Shown in pieces: positions 7,963-16,408 of a stretch of 64,000 nucleotides of DNA; the stretch's first letter is position 1, and each line of letters starts with the position of its first letter. The stretch lies in contig NZ_BLIN01000003.1 of assembly GCF_009811555.1 (NCBI RefSeq), positions 1 to 64,000 of the forward strand, given 5' to 3'. This DNA comes from Streptomyces caniferus (GTDB lineage Bacteria > Actinomycetota > Actinomycetes > Streptomycetales > Streptomycetaceae). Below the pieces are notes generated by a model that did no database searches, was not told the origin of the DNA, and was given only the letters and a program-made list of their open reading frames with translations. Position numbers and translations under genes: made by a program.

Positions 7963-8958
7963 ATGCTCGATACCTCCGCACGGTTGCTGCGCCTGCTCTC
8001 CCTCTTGCAGACCCCGAGGTCCTGGCCGGGATCCGAACTGGCCGAGCGGCTGGGGGTGAGCGGCCGTACCGTCCGCAACGACGTCGACCGGCTGCGCGAG
8101 CTCGGCTATCCCGTGGACGCCACTCGCGGCGCCACGGGCGGCTACCGGCTGGGCGCCGGGGCGGCGATGCCTCCGCTGCTGCTCGACGACGAGGAGGCCG
8201 TCGCCGTGACGATCGCCCTGCGCACCGCCGCGCAGGGCGCCGTCCCCGGCGCCGAAGAGACCTCGCTTCGGGCGCTGGCCAAACTGGAACAGGTGCTGCC
8301 GTCACGGCTGCGCCGCCGGGTGCGGACCCTGATGGCGTACACCGTGGCCGTGCGCCCGGACCGTCCCGTGCCGGCCGTCTCCGCGGACGTGCTGACCGTT
8401 CTCGTGTCCGCCTGCCGCGACCGGGAGCGGCTGCGGTTCGACTACCTGGACCACGCGGGCTCGCCCACGCGCCGCTTGGTGGAGCCGTACCGGGCCGTGA
8501 ACTGGGGACGGCGCTGGTACCTGGTGGCCTGGGACGTGGAGCGCGAGGACTGGCGTACCTTCAGGGTCGACCGGATCGAGCCCCGAACCCCGACCGGACC
8601 GCGCTTCGCCCCGCGCGAACCGCCCGGTGGCGACGTTTCCGCGTACGTCTCCCAACGGGTGTCGAGCGCCGCCTGGCGCTACCACGCGCGGGTGGTCGTC
8701 CGTGCGCCCGCGGCGGCGGTGATCGAGCGGATCAACCCGGCGGTGGGCACGGTCGAGGCCGTCGACGCCGACAGCTGCGTACTGGTCACCGGTGCGGACA
8801 CGGTACAGACCCTCGCCGTCTACCTGGGCATGCTCGACTTCGACTTCGAGGTCAGCGAGCCCGGGGAACTGGTCACCCACCTCCGTCGACTCGCCGACCG
8901 CTACGCCCGCTCCACACCGGCTATCCGCCGGGGCGGAAAGACCCGCCAGGCCCGCTAA
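7963..8958 (+). CDS. WYL-domain transcriptional regulator (DeoR-type HTH)
   Basis: A 331-residue regulator. The N-terminal winged helix (residues 1-60, ELAERLGVSGRTVRNDVDRL) is of the HTH_11/DeoR type. A WYL domain follows around residues 140-220, with EPYRAVNWGRRWYLVAWD carrying the W-Y-L core, and then a WCX extension to the end. Such proteins sense small ligands or nucleic acids and often control a divergent neighbour, here the epoxide-hydrolase-like gene. The intergenic segment 7900-7962 holds AT-rich TATTCTGGATATAGG, a likely promoter or operator area. A hairpin at 8987-9006 ends the unit. Confidence 0.88.
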   Translation: MLDTSARLLRLLSLLQTPRSWPGSELAERLGVSGRTVRNDVDRLRELGYPVDATRGATGGYRLGAGAAMPPLLLDDEEAVAVTIALRTAAQGAVPGAEETSLRALAKLEQVLPSRLRRRVRTLMAYTVAVRPDRPVPAVSADVLTVLVSACRDRERLRFDYLDHAGSPTRRLVEPYRAVNWGRRWYLVAWDVEREDWRTFRVDRIEPRTPTGPRFAPREPPGGDVSAYVSQRVSSAAWRYHARVVVRAPAAAVIERINPAVGTVEAVDADSCVLVTGADTVQTLAVYLGMLDFDFEVSEPGELVTHLRRLADRYARSTPAIRRGGKTRQAR

Positions 8959-8986
8959 CAACAGATCCGCCACCGCCGGACCGGAC

Positions 8987-9006
8987 CTCCTGAGACAACT
9001 CAGGAG
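8987..9006 (+). terminator. Hairpin after WYL regulator gene
   Basis: CTCCTGAG and CTCAGGAG form a perfect 8-bp stem with an ACAA loop, 28 bp after the regulator stop. There is no T-run, which is common for actinomycete terminators. Confidence 0.5.
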
Positions 9007-9050
9007 AACAGCCCAGGCGGACCCCATCAATTGAGATCCGCGTCAGGCAG

Positions 9051-9114
9051 CCGTCTCAACCCATCTGGTCGCCCCAGCTCACAGTCCCGGTCCGGACCAG
9101 ATCGATTGAGACGG
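9051..9114. repeat. Imperfect 19-bp inverted repeat
   Basis: The 19-bp segment 9051-9069 and the reverse complement of 9096-9114 match at 17 positions, with a 26-bp spacer. TTGAGA recurs nearby at 9030. It lies between the regulator gene and the TnsA-like gene and could be an element end or a regulatory site. The stretch 9007-9377 shows no gene. Confidence 0.45.
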
Positions 9115-9284
9115 GACAATGCTCAACTAACCTGCGCAGTCCAATTCTGCCCACGGTTTGCGGTGGGCGATGCTGGCGCGCAAGCTCCTCCGCCGAACAC
9201 GCGCTGTCGCCCCGGACTTAGCAGAGTCAGAAGGAGCGTTCGGGCTGGCCTGAGAGTTTTTCACCGCATCGTGGGGCTCGGTGT

Positions 9285-9303
9285 ATCTGCGCATTGCGCA
9301 GAT
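9285..9303. promoter_or_regulatory. 19-bp palindrome upstream of TnsA-like gene
   Basis: ATCTGCGCA, one central T, then TGCGCAGAT: a perfect dyad about 75 bp before the TnsA-like start. It is a candidate operator; the binding protein is unknown. Confidence 0.45.
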
Positions 9304-9377
9304 TGGCCGACCCGTTCTCCACTGAGGGGGAGGGGGCTTGCCTGTGGTCTTGCCTTGGACTCGACAGAGGGGGCGGG

Positions 9378-10118
9378 GTGCATCCGCGTCATGTGAACGT
9401 GCGGTTCGTGGGGCCCGACGGGGTCGTGGTCCAGCTGCCGTGGCGGACCACGGCCGGGGAGTTACGGCCCGTGGACTACCCGGTCGTGCGTGGTTTCCCG
9501 GTACGGCGCGGACGGCGCCTGGCTCCGGGATGGTGGTGGTCCGCGACCACAGGTCGTCTGGTGGGCTACGGGAGCGCGGCGATGCGGGACGCGGTCATGC
9601 TGCTGGACCGGGATCCGCAGGTGGTGGGCATGGCGTGTCGGCCGGTGGAGTTCGTGTGGGAGGAAGGGGGAAGGGTTGTCACCCATGCCCCTGACCTGGC
9701 CGTGGCCTTGGCCGACGGCACGATGCACCTTGTGGACTGCCTCGGGCGGGGTGGAGCGTCCGGGCGGCTCGCAGGCCGGGCGCGGGTGGTTGAAGCGTGT
9801 GCGCGGGAAGTCGGTTGGGAGCACCGGTTCGCGGCTGCCGCCGATCCGGTGGTCACGGCCAACGTGCGGTGGCTGTCGGGCTACCGCCATCCCCGGTGTT
9901 CGGTCGGGATCTCTCCTACCCGGCTTCGGCGGGCGTTCCCCGCGCCCACCGCGTTGGGTGCGGGTGCGCTCCGGCTCGGGGACCCGATCGCGACGCTGCC
10001 GGCTGTCTACCACCAGTTGTGGCACGGCCTGCTGTCCATGGACTGGGCCCGTCCCTTGAACGAGGAAACCCTTGTGACCGCCAGGCCCGCCGGACGGCGT
10101 CGAGGAGCGGAACAGTGA
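9378..10118 (+). CDS. TnsA-like transposon endonuclease subunit
   Basis: A 246-residue protein matching the TnsA-like heteromeric transposase endonuclease family, which cuts the 5' ends of Tn7-like elements while the DDE subunit cuts the 3' ends. Recognisable parts are the N-terminal WSATTGRLVGYGS, then LLDRDPQVVGMACRP, THAPDLAVALADGTMHLVD and a C-terminal segment VRWLSGYRHPRC. In the family as I remember it the catalytic Glu lies in an ERD motif just before LLDFDP; here the motif reads MRD. The Asp of HAPD is kept. The usual Lys after the VD strand is not obvious. Activity is doubtful. The GTG start at 9378 follows GAGGGGG. Its stop overlaps the next start by GTGA. Confidence 0.78.
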   Translation: MHPRHVNVRFVGPDGVVVQLPWRTTAGELRPVDYPVVRGFPVRRGRRLAPGWWWSATTGRLVGYGSAAMRDAVMLLDRDPQVVGMACRPVEFVWEEGGRVVTHAPDLAVALADGTMHLVDCLGRGGASGRLAGRARVVEACAREVGWEHRFAAAADPVVTANVRWLSGYRHPRCSVGISPTRLRRAFPAPTALGAGALRLGDPIATLPAVYHQLWHGLLSMDWARPLNEETLVTARPAGRRRGAEQ

Positions 10119-10546
10119 AGCGGGCGGTGGACGTCGTCAAGGTCGGCGACCGGATCCGGTTCGACGACCGGATCCACGTCCTGGCCGGTCTGGACGGGCC
10201 TCGCTGCCGGCTGCTCGCCGAGGAAGACGCCGGCGTGCAGGTGTTGCTGCTCACCCAGGTACTCGGGGCGCAGGACTTCAACGTCCTGGACCACCCCCGC
10301 TCCACGCGCCGACGAGTGCCCGTACACGGCCCGCTGGACGGGCTTGACCCCTCGGTCCGGGAGAAAGCCCTGGCCTGGGAGCGGCACATCCTGGAAGTCG
10401 AGACCGGGCACGTCGGCTCCCACCAGGACTGGCCCCCTCGAACCGGGTATGACCCGGCCGTGCGGGGCTCGCCGAGCGGGAGGCGGCCAAGGCCGCCGAG
10501 GGGGCGGCGGATCGATCAGGGCCCAGCGGGCGGTGCAGAGGCGGTA
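10115..10546 (+). pseudogene. TnsB-like transposase, truncated N-terminal remnant
   Basis: The GTG start overlaps the TnsA-like stop by 4 bp. The first 120 codons resemble the N-terminal domain of TnsB-like transposases in actinomycetes (VGDRIRFDDRIHVLAGLDG, then LDGLDPSVREKALAWERHI and YDPAVRG). After about 10468 the frame slips; the next frame reads LAEREAAKAAEGAADR, the expected continuation, for about 20 codons and then homology stops. The DDE core is missing. The break lies where a fragment of a replication-relaxation gene begins on the other strand, so a rearrangement probably cut both genes. Confidence 0.65.
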
Positions 10547-10984
10547 GTCCGCCTGGCGGCCGCGGACGGCGCGGGGTTCGGTGAGGTCGGTGCAGTGCGC
10601 GGCGAGCGCAGCATCCACGATCTGCTCGGAGACATCGGGCCTGGCCCGCGCGTGCGGCGCCGCGGGCGGAGCCGCCCCTCTCCCGCACCGGCCGGTCCAG
10701 CAACGCGGCCGCGGCCTCCAGGCCGGGGCCGGTCAGGTTCCACAGCCTCTCGGAGACCAGGTTGCCGTCCGCGTTGGTGCGGCCGGCCGAACCGAGCGAC
10801 TCCACCAGGCCGTCACGCCGAGGTCGAGGCAGCCGTTGCGCACGGTCTGCGCGCCGGCCGTACCCAGGCACATCAGCCGGCGGATCTGCCCGGCGGTCCC
10901 CACCTTCACCACGCCCAGCGCGGCGAGCACCCTCTGCCGCGTCTTGGCCGTCGACCCGTACGGCCGGCGCTTCGTCCCACCCAC
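10510..10984 (-). pseudogene. Replication-relaxation family protein, frameshifted N-terminal remnant
   Basis: Read leftward from GTG at 10984, the segment RRPYGSTAKTRQRVLAALG, then AGQIRRLMCLGTAGAQTVR and NGCLDLG, is the winged-helix N-terminus of the replication-relaxation family found on actinomycete plasmids and integrative elements. After CLDLG the frame shifts to DGLVESLGS, then ADGNLVSERLWNLTGPGLE and ALLDRPVRE, and shifts again to DAALAAHCTDLTEPRAV. At least two indels and loss of the C-terminal part show that it is a relic. It meets the TnsB-like remnant head-on near 10510. Confidence 0.6.
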
Positions 10985-11542
10985 TACCCCGCCCCTCCCC
11001 CACCGCGCCGGTCGCGGCCGGTGCGTCCGCCCGGCCTGCGGCCACGAGCCCGGCCCGAGCCCGACGCCCACCCCCAACTCACCAACACCATCACTGGCAG
11101 GAGAGGGGGAGGAAGGTTGTCGAAGTGCCGGGCAGCCCTTGACCGTGGCCCGTGGCCTGCGGCCTGTGGCTTCAGCCTCTTGCGCCGCAGAGGGCGGCGC
11201 AGGGGGCTGGGAGGGGAAACCGTAGGACGCGCGGCAGGGGGCTTGGCCGGCAGGCGGTCCTCGGCGTCGTTCAACACCAGGGCTTACCACCGGGCGGTAG
11301 CCGGATGCGGGCGGGTGCTCAAGCGGCACGCGGCGGCCGCTCCCTCTGCCCGGGCCCGCGGCCGCAACCCTGGGAATCGCCGCTGGGGAATCGCCGTCCT
11401 GCCGGCACTGTTGCATGACCGAGGGACCGGCGTCGCACGGTGGGAACAAGGCCATCCGCCCCCACAGGATCCGGACCCCCGGGATCGCGGTACGCCCGCC
11501 GCGCATTCAGACCAGGATGTATTTCCGCAGGAGGACTTGTTC
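10985..11542. other. Intergenic, no convincing gene
   Basis: Open frames exist on both strands but are low in complexity (Arg, Pro, Gly) and match nothing I recognise. Upstream of the deacetylase a ribosome binding site (GCAGGAGGA) is visible at 11528-11536. Confidence 0.5.
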
Positions 11543-12376
11543 ATGACCGACCGGCCCTTGACGCTCATGGCAGTACACGCCCACCCCGACGACGAGGCCA
11601 CCGGAACCGGAGGAGTCCTGGCGCGGTACGCGGCGGAGGGCATCCGCACGGTTCTCGTGACGTGTACCGACGGCGGTTGCGGTGACGGACCGGGAGGTGC
11701 CAAGCCGGGCGACCCCGGGCACGATCCGGCGGCCGTCGCCCTGATGCGCCGTCAAGAACTCGAAGCGAGCTGTGAAGCCCTCAAGATCAGCGATCTGGAG
11801 ATGCTGGACTACGCCGACTCCGGGATGATCGGCTGGCCGAGCAACGACGCCCCCGGATCCTTCTGGCAGACCCCCGTGGAGGAAGGCGCCGCCCGCCTCG
11901 CACAACTCATGCGGCACTACCGACCCGATGTGGTCGTCACCTACGACGAGAACGGCTTCTACGGCCACCCCGACCACATCCAGACCCACCGCATCACGAT
12001 GGCAGCGCTGGAGATGACCGCGCTGACACCGAAGGTGTACTGGACGACGATGCCCCGCTCGATGATGCAACAGTTCGCCGAGACCATGCGCGAGTTCCAG
12101 GAGGACATGCCGGAGCCGGATCCCGCCGAGGCCGCCGCGATAGCCGAGATCGGCCTCCCCGACGACGAGATCACCACATGGGTGGACACCACCGCATTCA
12201 GCGGCCAGAAGTTCGACGCCCTGGCCGCACACGCCAGTCAGGGCGAGAACATCTTCTTCCTCAAGATGGGCAAGGAACGCTTCGGCGAGTTGATGGGCAC
12301 GGAAACCTTCGTACGTGTCCAGGACACCACCGGCACAGCCATACCCGAGAACGACCTCTTCACCGGACTACGCTGA
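11543..12376 (+). CDS. PIG-L (LmbE-type) deacetylase
   Basis: A 277-residue zinc-dependent N-deacetylase of the PIG-L superfamily, which includes mycothiol enzymes MshB and Mca and antibiotic GlcNAc deacetylases. The N-terminal AVHAHPDDEATGTGG is the HPDDE zinc/catalytic motif. YGHPDHIQTH is the second metal-binding segment, and VVTYDENGFYGHPDH is shared with Mca/MshB. ATG at 11543 follows GCAGGAGGACTTGTTC. The protein is intact in an eroded neighbourhood, so it may be cargo or chromosomal. The substrate is unknown; mycothiol conjugates or a sugar are possible. Confidence 0.87.
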   Translation: MTDRPLTLMAVHAHPDDEATGTGGVLARYAAEGIRTVLVTCTDGGCGDGPGGAKPGDPGHDPAAVALMRRQELEASCEALKISDLEMLDYADSGMIGWPSNDAPGSFWQTPVEEGAARLAQLMRHYRPDVVVTYDENGFYGHPDHIQTHRITMAALEMTALTPKVYWTTMPRSMMQQFAETMREFQEDMPEPDPAEAAAIAEIGLPDDEITTWVDTTAFSGQKFDALAAHASQGENIFFLKMGKERFGELMGTETFVRVQDTTGTAIPENDLFTGLR

Positions 12377-12773
12377 CCCGAGCGTCCGAACGGGGCGCGG
12401 GAAAACTCATCGGCGCACGACGCGATCTTGCGCGTCGCACCCCCTGAGGCCCGTCCACGCCAGTCCCGTTCCGGCAGCCCGCGACCACCCGGCACCGTAC
12501 AGGTGGGAGACCTGCGGGCTGCCCGCACGGGCATGCGCCGTCGTCAACGCCCCGGCCGCATCGAGCTCCAGCAGCCGCATCACCAGCACCGGTCTGGACA
12601 CGTCCAGCCGCGCCGTGACCTCAACCCACACACCCGGCTCCCCCACCCCCTTCCCTTCCCTCTTCCCGGACACCGAGGCCCACCACCGTGCGGCCGTGCG
12701 GCCGCACGGCCGCACGGCCGCTGAAGGATCAGAAGTGCCGATCCTGAGACAGTGAAGCGGAGTGGGTGGACCG
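12377..12773. other. Intergenic with long palindrome, no convincing gene
   Basis: A leftward frame between 12440 and 12640 (WVEVTARLDVSRPVLVMRL) looks partly coding but has no recognisable family or start. A 28-bp perfect palindrome lies at 12688-12715. Confidence 0.45.
12688..12715. repeat. 28-bp perfect palindrome
   Basis: GTGCGGCCGTGC and its complement flank a central GGCC. It could fold as a terminator hairpin for the deacetylase unit or be a protein-binding site. Confidence 0.5.
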
Positions 12774-12913
12774 CCCCATGACAGCCGCACCCGCTACACC
12801 CCCCCGAGCAGAGACCTCGCTCATACTCACCACCCGAGCAGCGACAACACCCCGGCCTGACCCGCCGTCACTGACAGCCCCCCACTGACACCCACCCACT
12901 GACACCAAACCGG
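12774..12913. repeat. End-like repeat block C with 14-bp tandem repeats
   Basis: CCCCATGACAGC (12774-12785) matches block A exactly (5748-5759). Four 14-bp units then start with TGAC at 12858, 12872, 12886 and 12900; the third reads TGACACCCACCCAC. The 14-mer CTGACACCCACCCA is shared with block B. The layout fits a cluster of transposase-binding sites, or iterons. Confidence 0.5.
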
Positions 12914-13430
12914 CACATCGCAGCCAGGCACGGGGCGTTCTACGGGGCGCCCTTCCGTACAGAGTTGGAGAGGTACTTACTTCTCGGCGACGTGGTCCGG
13001 GAGGGGGTGCAGGCCAAGCGGCGTGCACACGACCGGCTGACGGTCGCGGTCCAGCTGACGAACGTGCGCGGTGCCTGGGACGGTTCCTGCCGGACCTGCG
13101 GCAGGCGCCGACGAGGTCGCCGGTATCTGGCGGAGCAATTGGAGATTACGGGCCGGTCGTGTCCCGAGCGCTACGGCGAGCGTGACGGGAGGTCCCGTAG
13201 GCAGCCGGGGAGATCCAGGAGACGGGGCCGGCGGGCGTTCGCCGGGTCTAGCCGCTGCTCCTTCCAGCTTCCCGGCCTGGCCGGCGGCCTGCGGCCCCGG
13301 CGCGGCAAAGACGCCGCCGACGACGAATGGGGGCCGGTGGCCGAGGGCGGGCACGGTCAATGCGGACTACGGCAGTTCGTGGGTCGGTACAGCGTGGTGG
13401 CCGGCGTCAGCGTGCGGTCCGGCGGCGAAG
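12914..13430. other. No convincing gene
   Basis: Frames on both strands are open but match no family I recognise and have no good ribosome binding site. A rightward frame from 12965 holds CRTCGRR, a possible zinc knuckle relic. This may be decayed mobile DNA. Confidence 0.4.
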
Positions 13431-13506
13431 GCCACCACAGTTGTGGCCGCCTTGCTGCGGGCCGCTGGTTGCCGGCGGCTGGTTGCGGGCCGGATCGTCC
13501 GCCGTG

Positions 13507-14433
13507 TCAGGGCACGGTGAGGACTATCTTGCCGCGCGCGTGGCCGGTGGCGCTGACGTCATGAGCTGTGGCGGCCTCCTTCAGCGGGAACACAGCGTGC
13601 AGCGGGACGGTGAGGCGGCCGTGGTCGGCGAGGCGGGCCGCCAGCGGCAGTCCTGCCCAGCCCGGCGACTCTCCGGCTTCGGAGCGGAGGTACCGCACTG
13701 CGTGCCGGCCGGCGTCGAAGTCTGCGATGGTCACCACGCGGTGCGGATCGCCGGCGATGGCCACCAGTTCGGCAAGAGAGCCCTTCCCGGCCGCGTCCAG
13801 AACCACATCGACACCGTGCGGAGCCAGTGCGGCAAGGCGGTCGGCCAGCCCCGCCCCGTAGGTGACCGGTACGACGCCGAGCCGGTCGAGGAAGCCGTGG
13901 TTGCCTTCGCTCGCGGTGCCGATCACGGTGAGGCCGCGGGCCCGGGCGAGTTGCGCAGTGACGGTGCCGACGCCTCCGGCAGCGCCCTCGATCAGCAACG
14001 TCATGCCGTCGCAGGCGCCCAGGGCCTCCAGTACGCGCGTGGCCGTGTCGATGTTGCCGGCGGCGCCGCCCGCTTCTTCGAAGGACCACGAGCGCGGCTT
14101 GGGTGCCCAAGCCTCCAGCACGGCGTACTGGGCCGCGGCGCCTCCCTGATCCACGAAGGGGACGAGGCCGAAGACCGCCTCGCCCGCGGCGGTGCCGGTC
14201 ACCCCCTCTCCCACCTCGTCGACTATCCCCGCGGCATCCATTCCGGGTATGTGGGGGAAGTCCACGGTGGCGATGTCCCGCAGCATCCCTGAGCGCAGGT
14301 ACCAGTCAGCAGGGGTGACGCCGGTGGCACGCACCGCGATACGGACCTGACCCGGCCCGGCGTGTGGCTCGTCGGCCTCCTCGACGCTGAGGACCTCGGA
14401 ACCGCCATAGCGGTGGTACTGCACAGCAAACAC
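13507..14433 (-). CDS. NADP-dependent zinc-free MDR oxidoreductase (quinone oxidoreductase type)
   Basis: A 308-residue medium-chain dehydrogenase/reductase. The N-terminal GroES-like part has VRATGVTPADWYLRSGML and FPHIPGMDAAGIVDEVG. The Rossmann part has LLIEGAAGGVGTVTAQLAR, the AxxGxxG motif of NADPH binding. The zinc-ligand segment of alcohol dehydrogenases is absent. It probably reduces quinones or other activated alkenes. The GGAGG at 14440-14444 lies 6 bp before GTG 14433 but directly abuts TTG 14439, so GTG is the better start. It is divergent from a TetR gene, with a dyad between them. Confidence 0.88.
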   Translation of the reverse strand: MFAVQYHRYGGSEVLSVEEADEPHAGPGQVRIAVRATGVTPADWYLRSGMLRDIATVDFPHIPGMDAAGIVDEVGEGVTGTAAGEAVFGLVPFVDQGGAAAQYAVLEAWAPKPRSWSFEEAGGAAGNIDTATRVLEALGACDGMTLLIEGAAGGVGTVTAQLARARGLTVIGTASEGNHGFLDRLGVVPVTYGAGLADRLAALAPHGVDVVLDAAGKGSLAELVAIAGDPHRVVTIADFDAGRHAVRYLRSEAGESPGWAGLPLAARLADHGRLTVPLHAVFPLKEAATAHDVSATGHARGKIVLTVP

Positions 14434-14537
14434 GGACAACCTCCGTACACAGGCACGTCGTTGAGCAAGAGAACTCGCAGCCGCTCACCTTCGCGGCAGA
14501 GAGTGACCGCGAGCCGCCGCGGCACCAGGTCACGCTA

Positions 14538-14579
14538 ACCCGCTTAAACGGTCGAACCCTTCCGTTGGTGATTAAGTGG
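14538..14579. promoter_or_regulatory. Candidate TetR operator in divergent promoter region
   Basis: CCCGCTTAA (14538-14546) and TTAAGTGGG (14571-14579) are inverted with one mismatch. The dyad lies between the oxidoreductase and the TetR gene and touches the regulator's 5' end, as expected for autoregulation. Confidence 0.5.
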
Positions 14580-14584
14580 GAGAC

Positions 14585-15265
14585 ATGCCTGGCGAACTGT
14601 CTCGGAACGCGCCCCCCTCCGCCTCCGGCCCGCACGCCCCGGGGCAGAGAGCGGACGCCCGGCACAACCGCGCCCGGCTCCTCCAGGCCGCCCGCGAGGC
14701 GTACGCCCTCAACGGCACCGACGTATCTTCCAGCTCCATCGCCCGCAGAGCGGGCGTGGGTGCCGCCACCCTCTACCGGCACTTCCCCACACGCGGCTCA
14801 CTGATCGCCGCGGCGTTCTCCGAACAACTCAGCCACTGCGTCGCAGCCCTCGACGAGGCCCTTCAGGACGACGATCCCTGGCGCGGACTGCGCAACGTCC
14901 TCACCAAGGTGTGCATGATGCAGGCCCAGGACCGCGGGTTCAGCGCCGCGTTCCTCTCCCAATTCCCCGACGCGCCCGACGTCCATCACGAGCGTGCCCG
15001 CGCCGAGGCATCCCTCGCCCAGCTGGTACAGCGCGCGAAGGACACCGGACAGCTGCGCAAGGACTTCGACCCCAGCGACGTCACCCTCCTGCTCCTGGCC
15101 AACAACGGCGTCGTGCGAGAGACCCCGGCAGCCTCCATGACCGCATCCCGCCGCCTGCTCGCCTACTTCCTCCAGTCCTGCCAGCCGACGGACAACACAC
15201 CCCTGCCCCAGCCCGCACCACTCCGCCTCGACGACCTCTACAAACCACCCCACCGAACGACGTGA
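14585..15265 (+). CDS. TetR/AcrR family repressor
   Basis: A 226-residue regulator. The N-terminal HTH spans residues 25-70: ARLLQAAREAYALNGTDVSS, then SIARRAGVGAATLYRHFPTR with the canonical recognition helix ending YRHF. The C-terminal ligand domain has AFLSQFPDAPDVHHERARAE. Two starts are possible, GTG 14576 and ATG 14585. Neither has a strong ribosome site; GGGAG lies only 2 bp before the ATG. It most likely represses the divergent oxidoreductase and itself. Confidence 0.87.
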   Translation: MPGELSRNAPPSASGPHAPGQRADARHNRARLLQAAREAYALNGTDVSSSSIARRAGVGAATLYRHFPTRGSLIAAAFSEQLSHCVAALDEALQDDDPWRGLRNVLTKVCMMQAQDRGFSAAFLSQFPDAPDVHHERARAEASLAQLVQRAKDTGQLRKDFDPSDVTLLLLANNGVVRETPAASMTASRRLLAYFLQSCQPTDNTPLPQPAPLRLDDLYKPPHRTT

Positions 15266-16141
15266 CCACCGGCGGCGTCAGCCAGGGGGCACGCGCCCCG
15301 ACGAGGATGCTCCTCACACACCACCACCGGCGCTGCCGTCAGCCCAGCCCGACATCCCAGAGCCCCATGACCACCAACCACCCCCGAAGACCGTCGACAA
15401 ACACCGTTCCCGGAAACCAACAACGCCAGACGGGCGCACCTTCATGCTCTGCGCCTCGTGTGCGAACGTGATCGGAGACGCTGTCACCATCATTCCGGCG
15501 GGCCCCTGCACCAGACCGCGAGTCCTCGCATTCGATGCCCCTTCCTGCGGCGTCCGCACCTGATCAGGTCGTGCCCTACCTCTCGCAGGACCGTGTCCAT
15601 CTGCTGTGCCGACGCCACATCCCCGCAGCCCCGAACGACTACCTGCCTGTCACCGTCGAAGACCTGGAAGACTTGGGGCACGGGTTCCGCCCCGGCGGGG
15701 GCGGGCGTCACCGCAGTGTCTGCAACCTCGCCGTGCTGCCCGCCTGCCCCTTCTTCGCACAGTGACTCTCGGCGGCTGGCAGCCGGCCTGTATCCGGCCG
15801 TCGAGGCGTGAACAACCTCATGAGATGGCACGTCCAGCCCAGCATCCGCGGGGATGTCCCGGAGATGCTGGAAGCGGCCGGAGCGAGCGGGCGGCGTGAG
15901 AGACCAGAGGTGTGCAGGCGGCCGCTGGGCGGCGTTGGAACAGCTCGGGGCAGGCGTGGACGAGATCTCTGAAGGGCTCGAGCGAGCGTTGCCGACCCGC
16001 CCCGTGTTCCCCCGGCGGATGCTTCTGGCCAGGGCAGCGGCGGGGCAAAAGGGCTAATGAGGAGGATGGTGATGCTGAACGAGCAACCCACGAAAAGTGC
16101 AGCCTTGGCAGCATCGTGACTTCGGTCTTGGTCTGGTGCTC
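15266..16141. other. Long region with only weak small-ORF candidates
   Basis: Two rightward small frames have coding-like third positions. One runs 15444-15563 (39 codons, starts MLCASCANVIGDAVTI). The other ends at 15765 (LPVTVEDLEDLGHGF, then LAVLPACPFFAQ). They could be pieces of one frameshifted gene. At 16068 a strong GAGGAGG precedes ATG for a peptide beginning MVMLNEQPTKS that stops at 16119. No family was recognised. Confidence 0.35.
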
Positions 16142-16273
16142 ATGGCTGACCTGGAAGACAGTGAATTCCACTTGCAGGCCAGCGAAGAAGAGGTGGCGCT
16201 GATGTCGGCAGTTCTGGAACGAGAGGACAGCTGCCCCCAGTCGGCGACTGACGGCGATGACGGATGCCGGTGA
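16142..16273 (+). CDS. Possible small acidic protein
   Basis: A 43-residue frame, MADLEDSEFHLQASEEEV and on to LMSAVLERED, strongly acidic and probably helical. No ribosome site is seen directly before this ATG. The same frame is open back to about 16090, where a short upstream peptide with a strong GAGGAGG (16062-16068) could join it by one frame change near the AAAAG at 16093-16097. It is either a genuine small protein or the tail of a broken one. Function unknown. Confidence 0.35.
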   Translation: MADLEDSEFHLQASEEEVALMSAVLEREDSCPQSATDGDDGCR

Positions 16274-16408
16274 GTGGGAGAACACTACCCGGCACGGCCT
16301 CACCCCGCCCCGGAGCCGCAAACTCCTCAACGACGGCCACGGCGCCGTGGATGATAGAGAAATGCTTGACGAACAGCATACGCGTACACCATCTAACGGA
16401 GGATCCTG

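Noticed and set aside
9797..12376. One 859-codon frame joining the TnsB-like part to the deacetylase
   Set aside because: The middle is Arg/Pro-rich noise; the deacetylase has its own ribosome site and ATG at 11543.
8989..12751. TCCTGAGACA at 8988 and 12741 as ends of one element
   Set aside because: The copies are in direct, not inverted, orientation, and a 10-bp match over 4 kb can be chance.
12407..12790. Leftward 127-codon frame after the deacetylase
   Set aside because: It looks partly coding but has no recognisable family, start or ribosome site, and runs into palindromes and end-like repeats.
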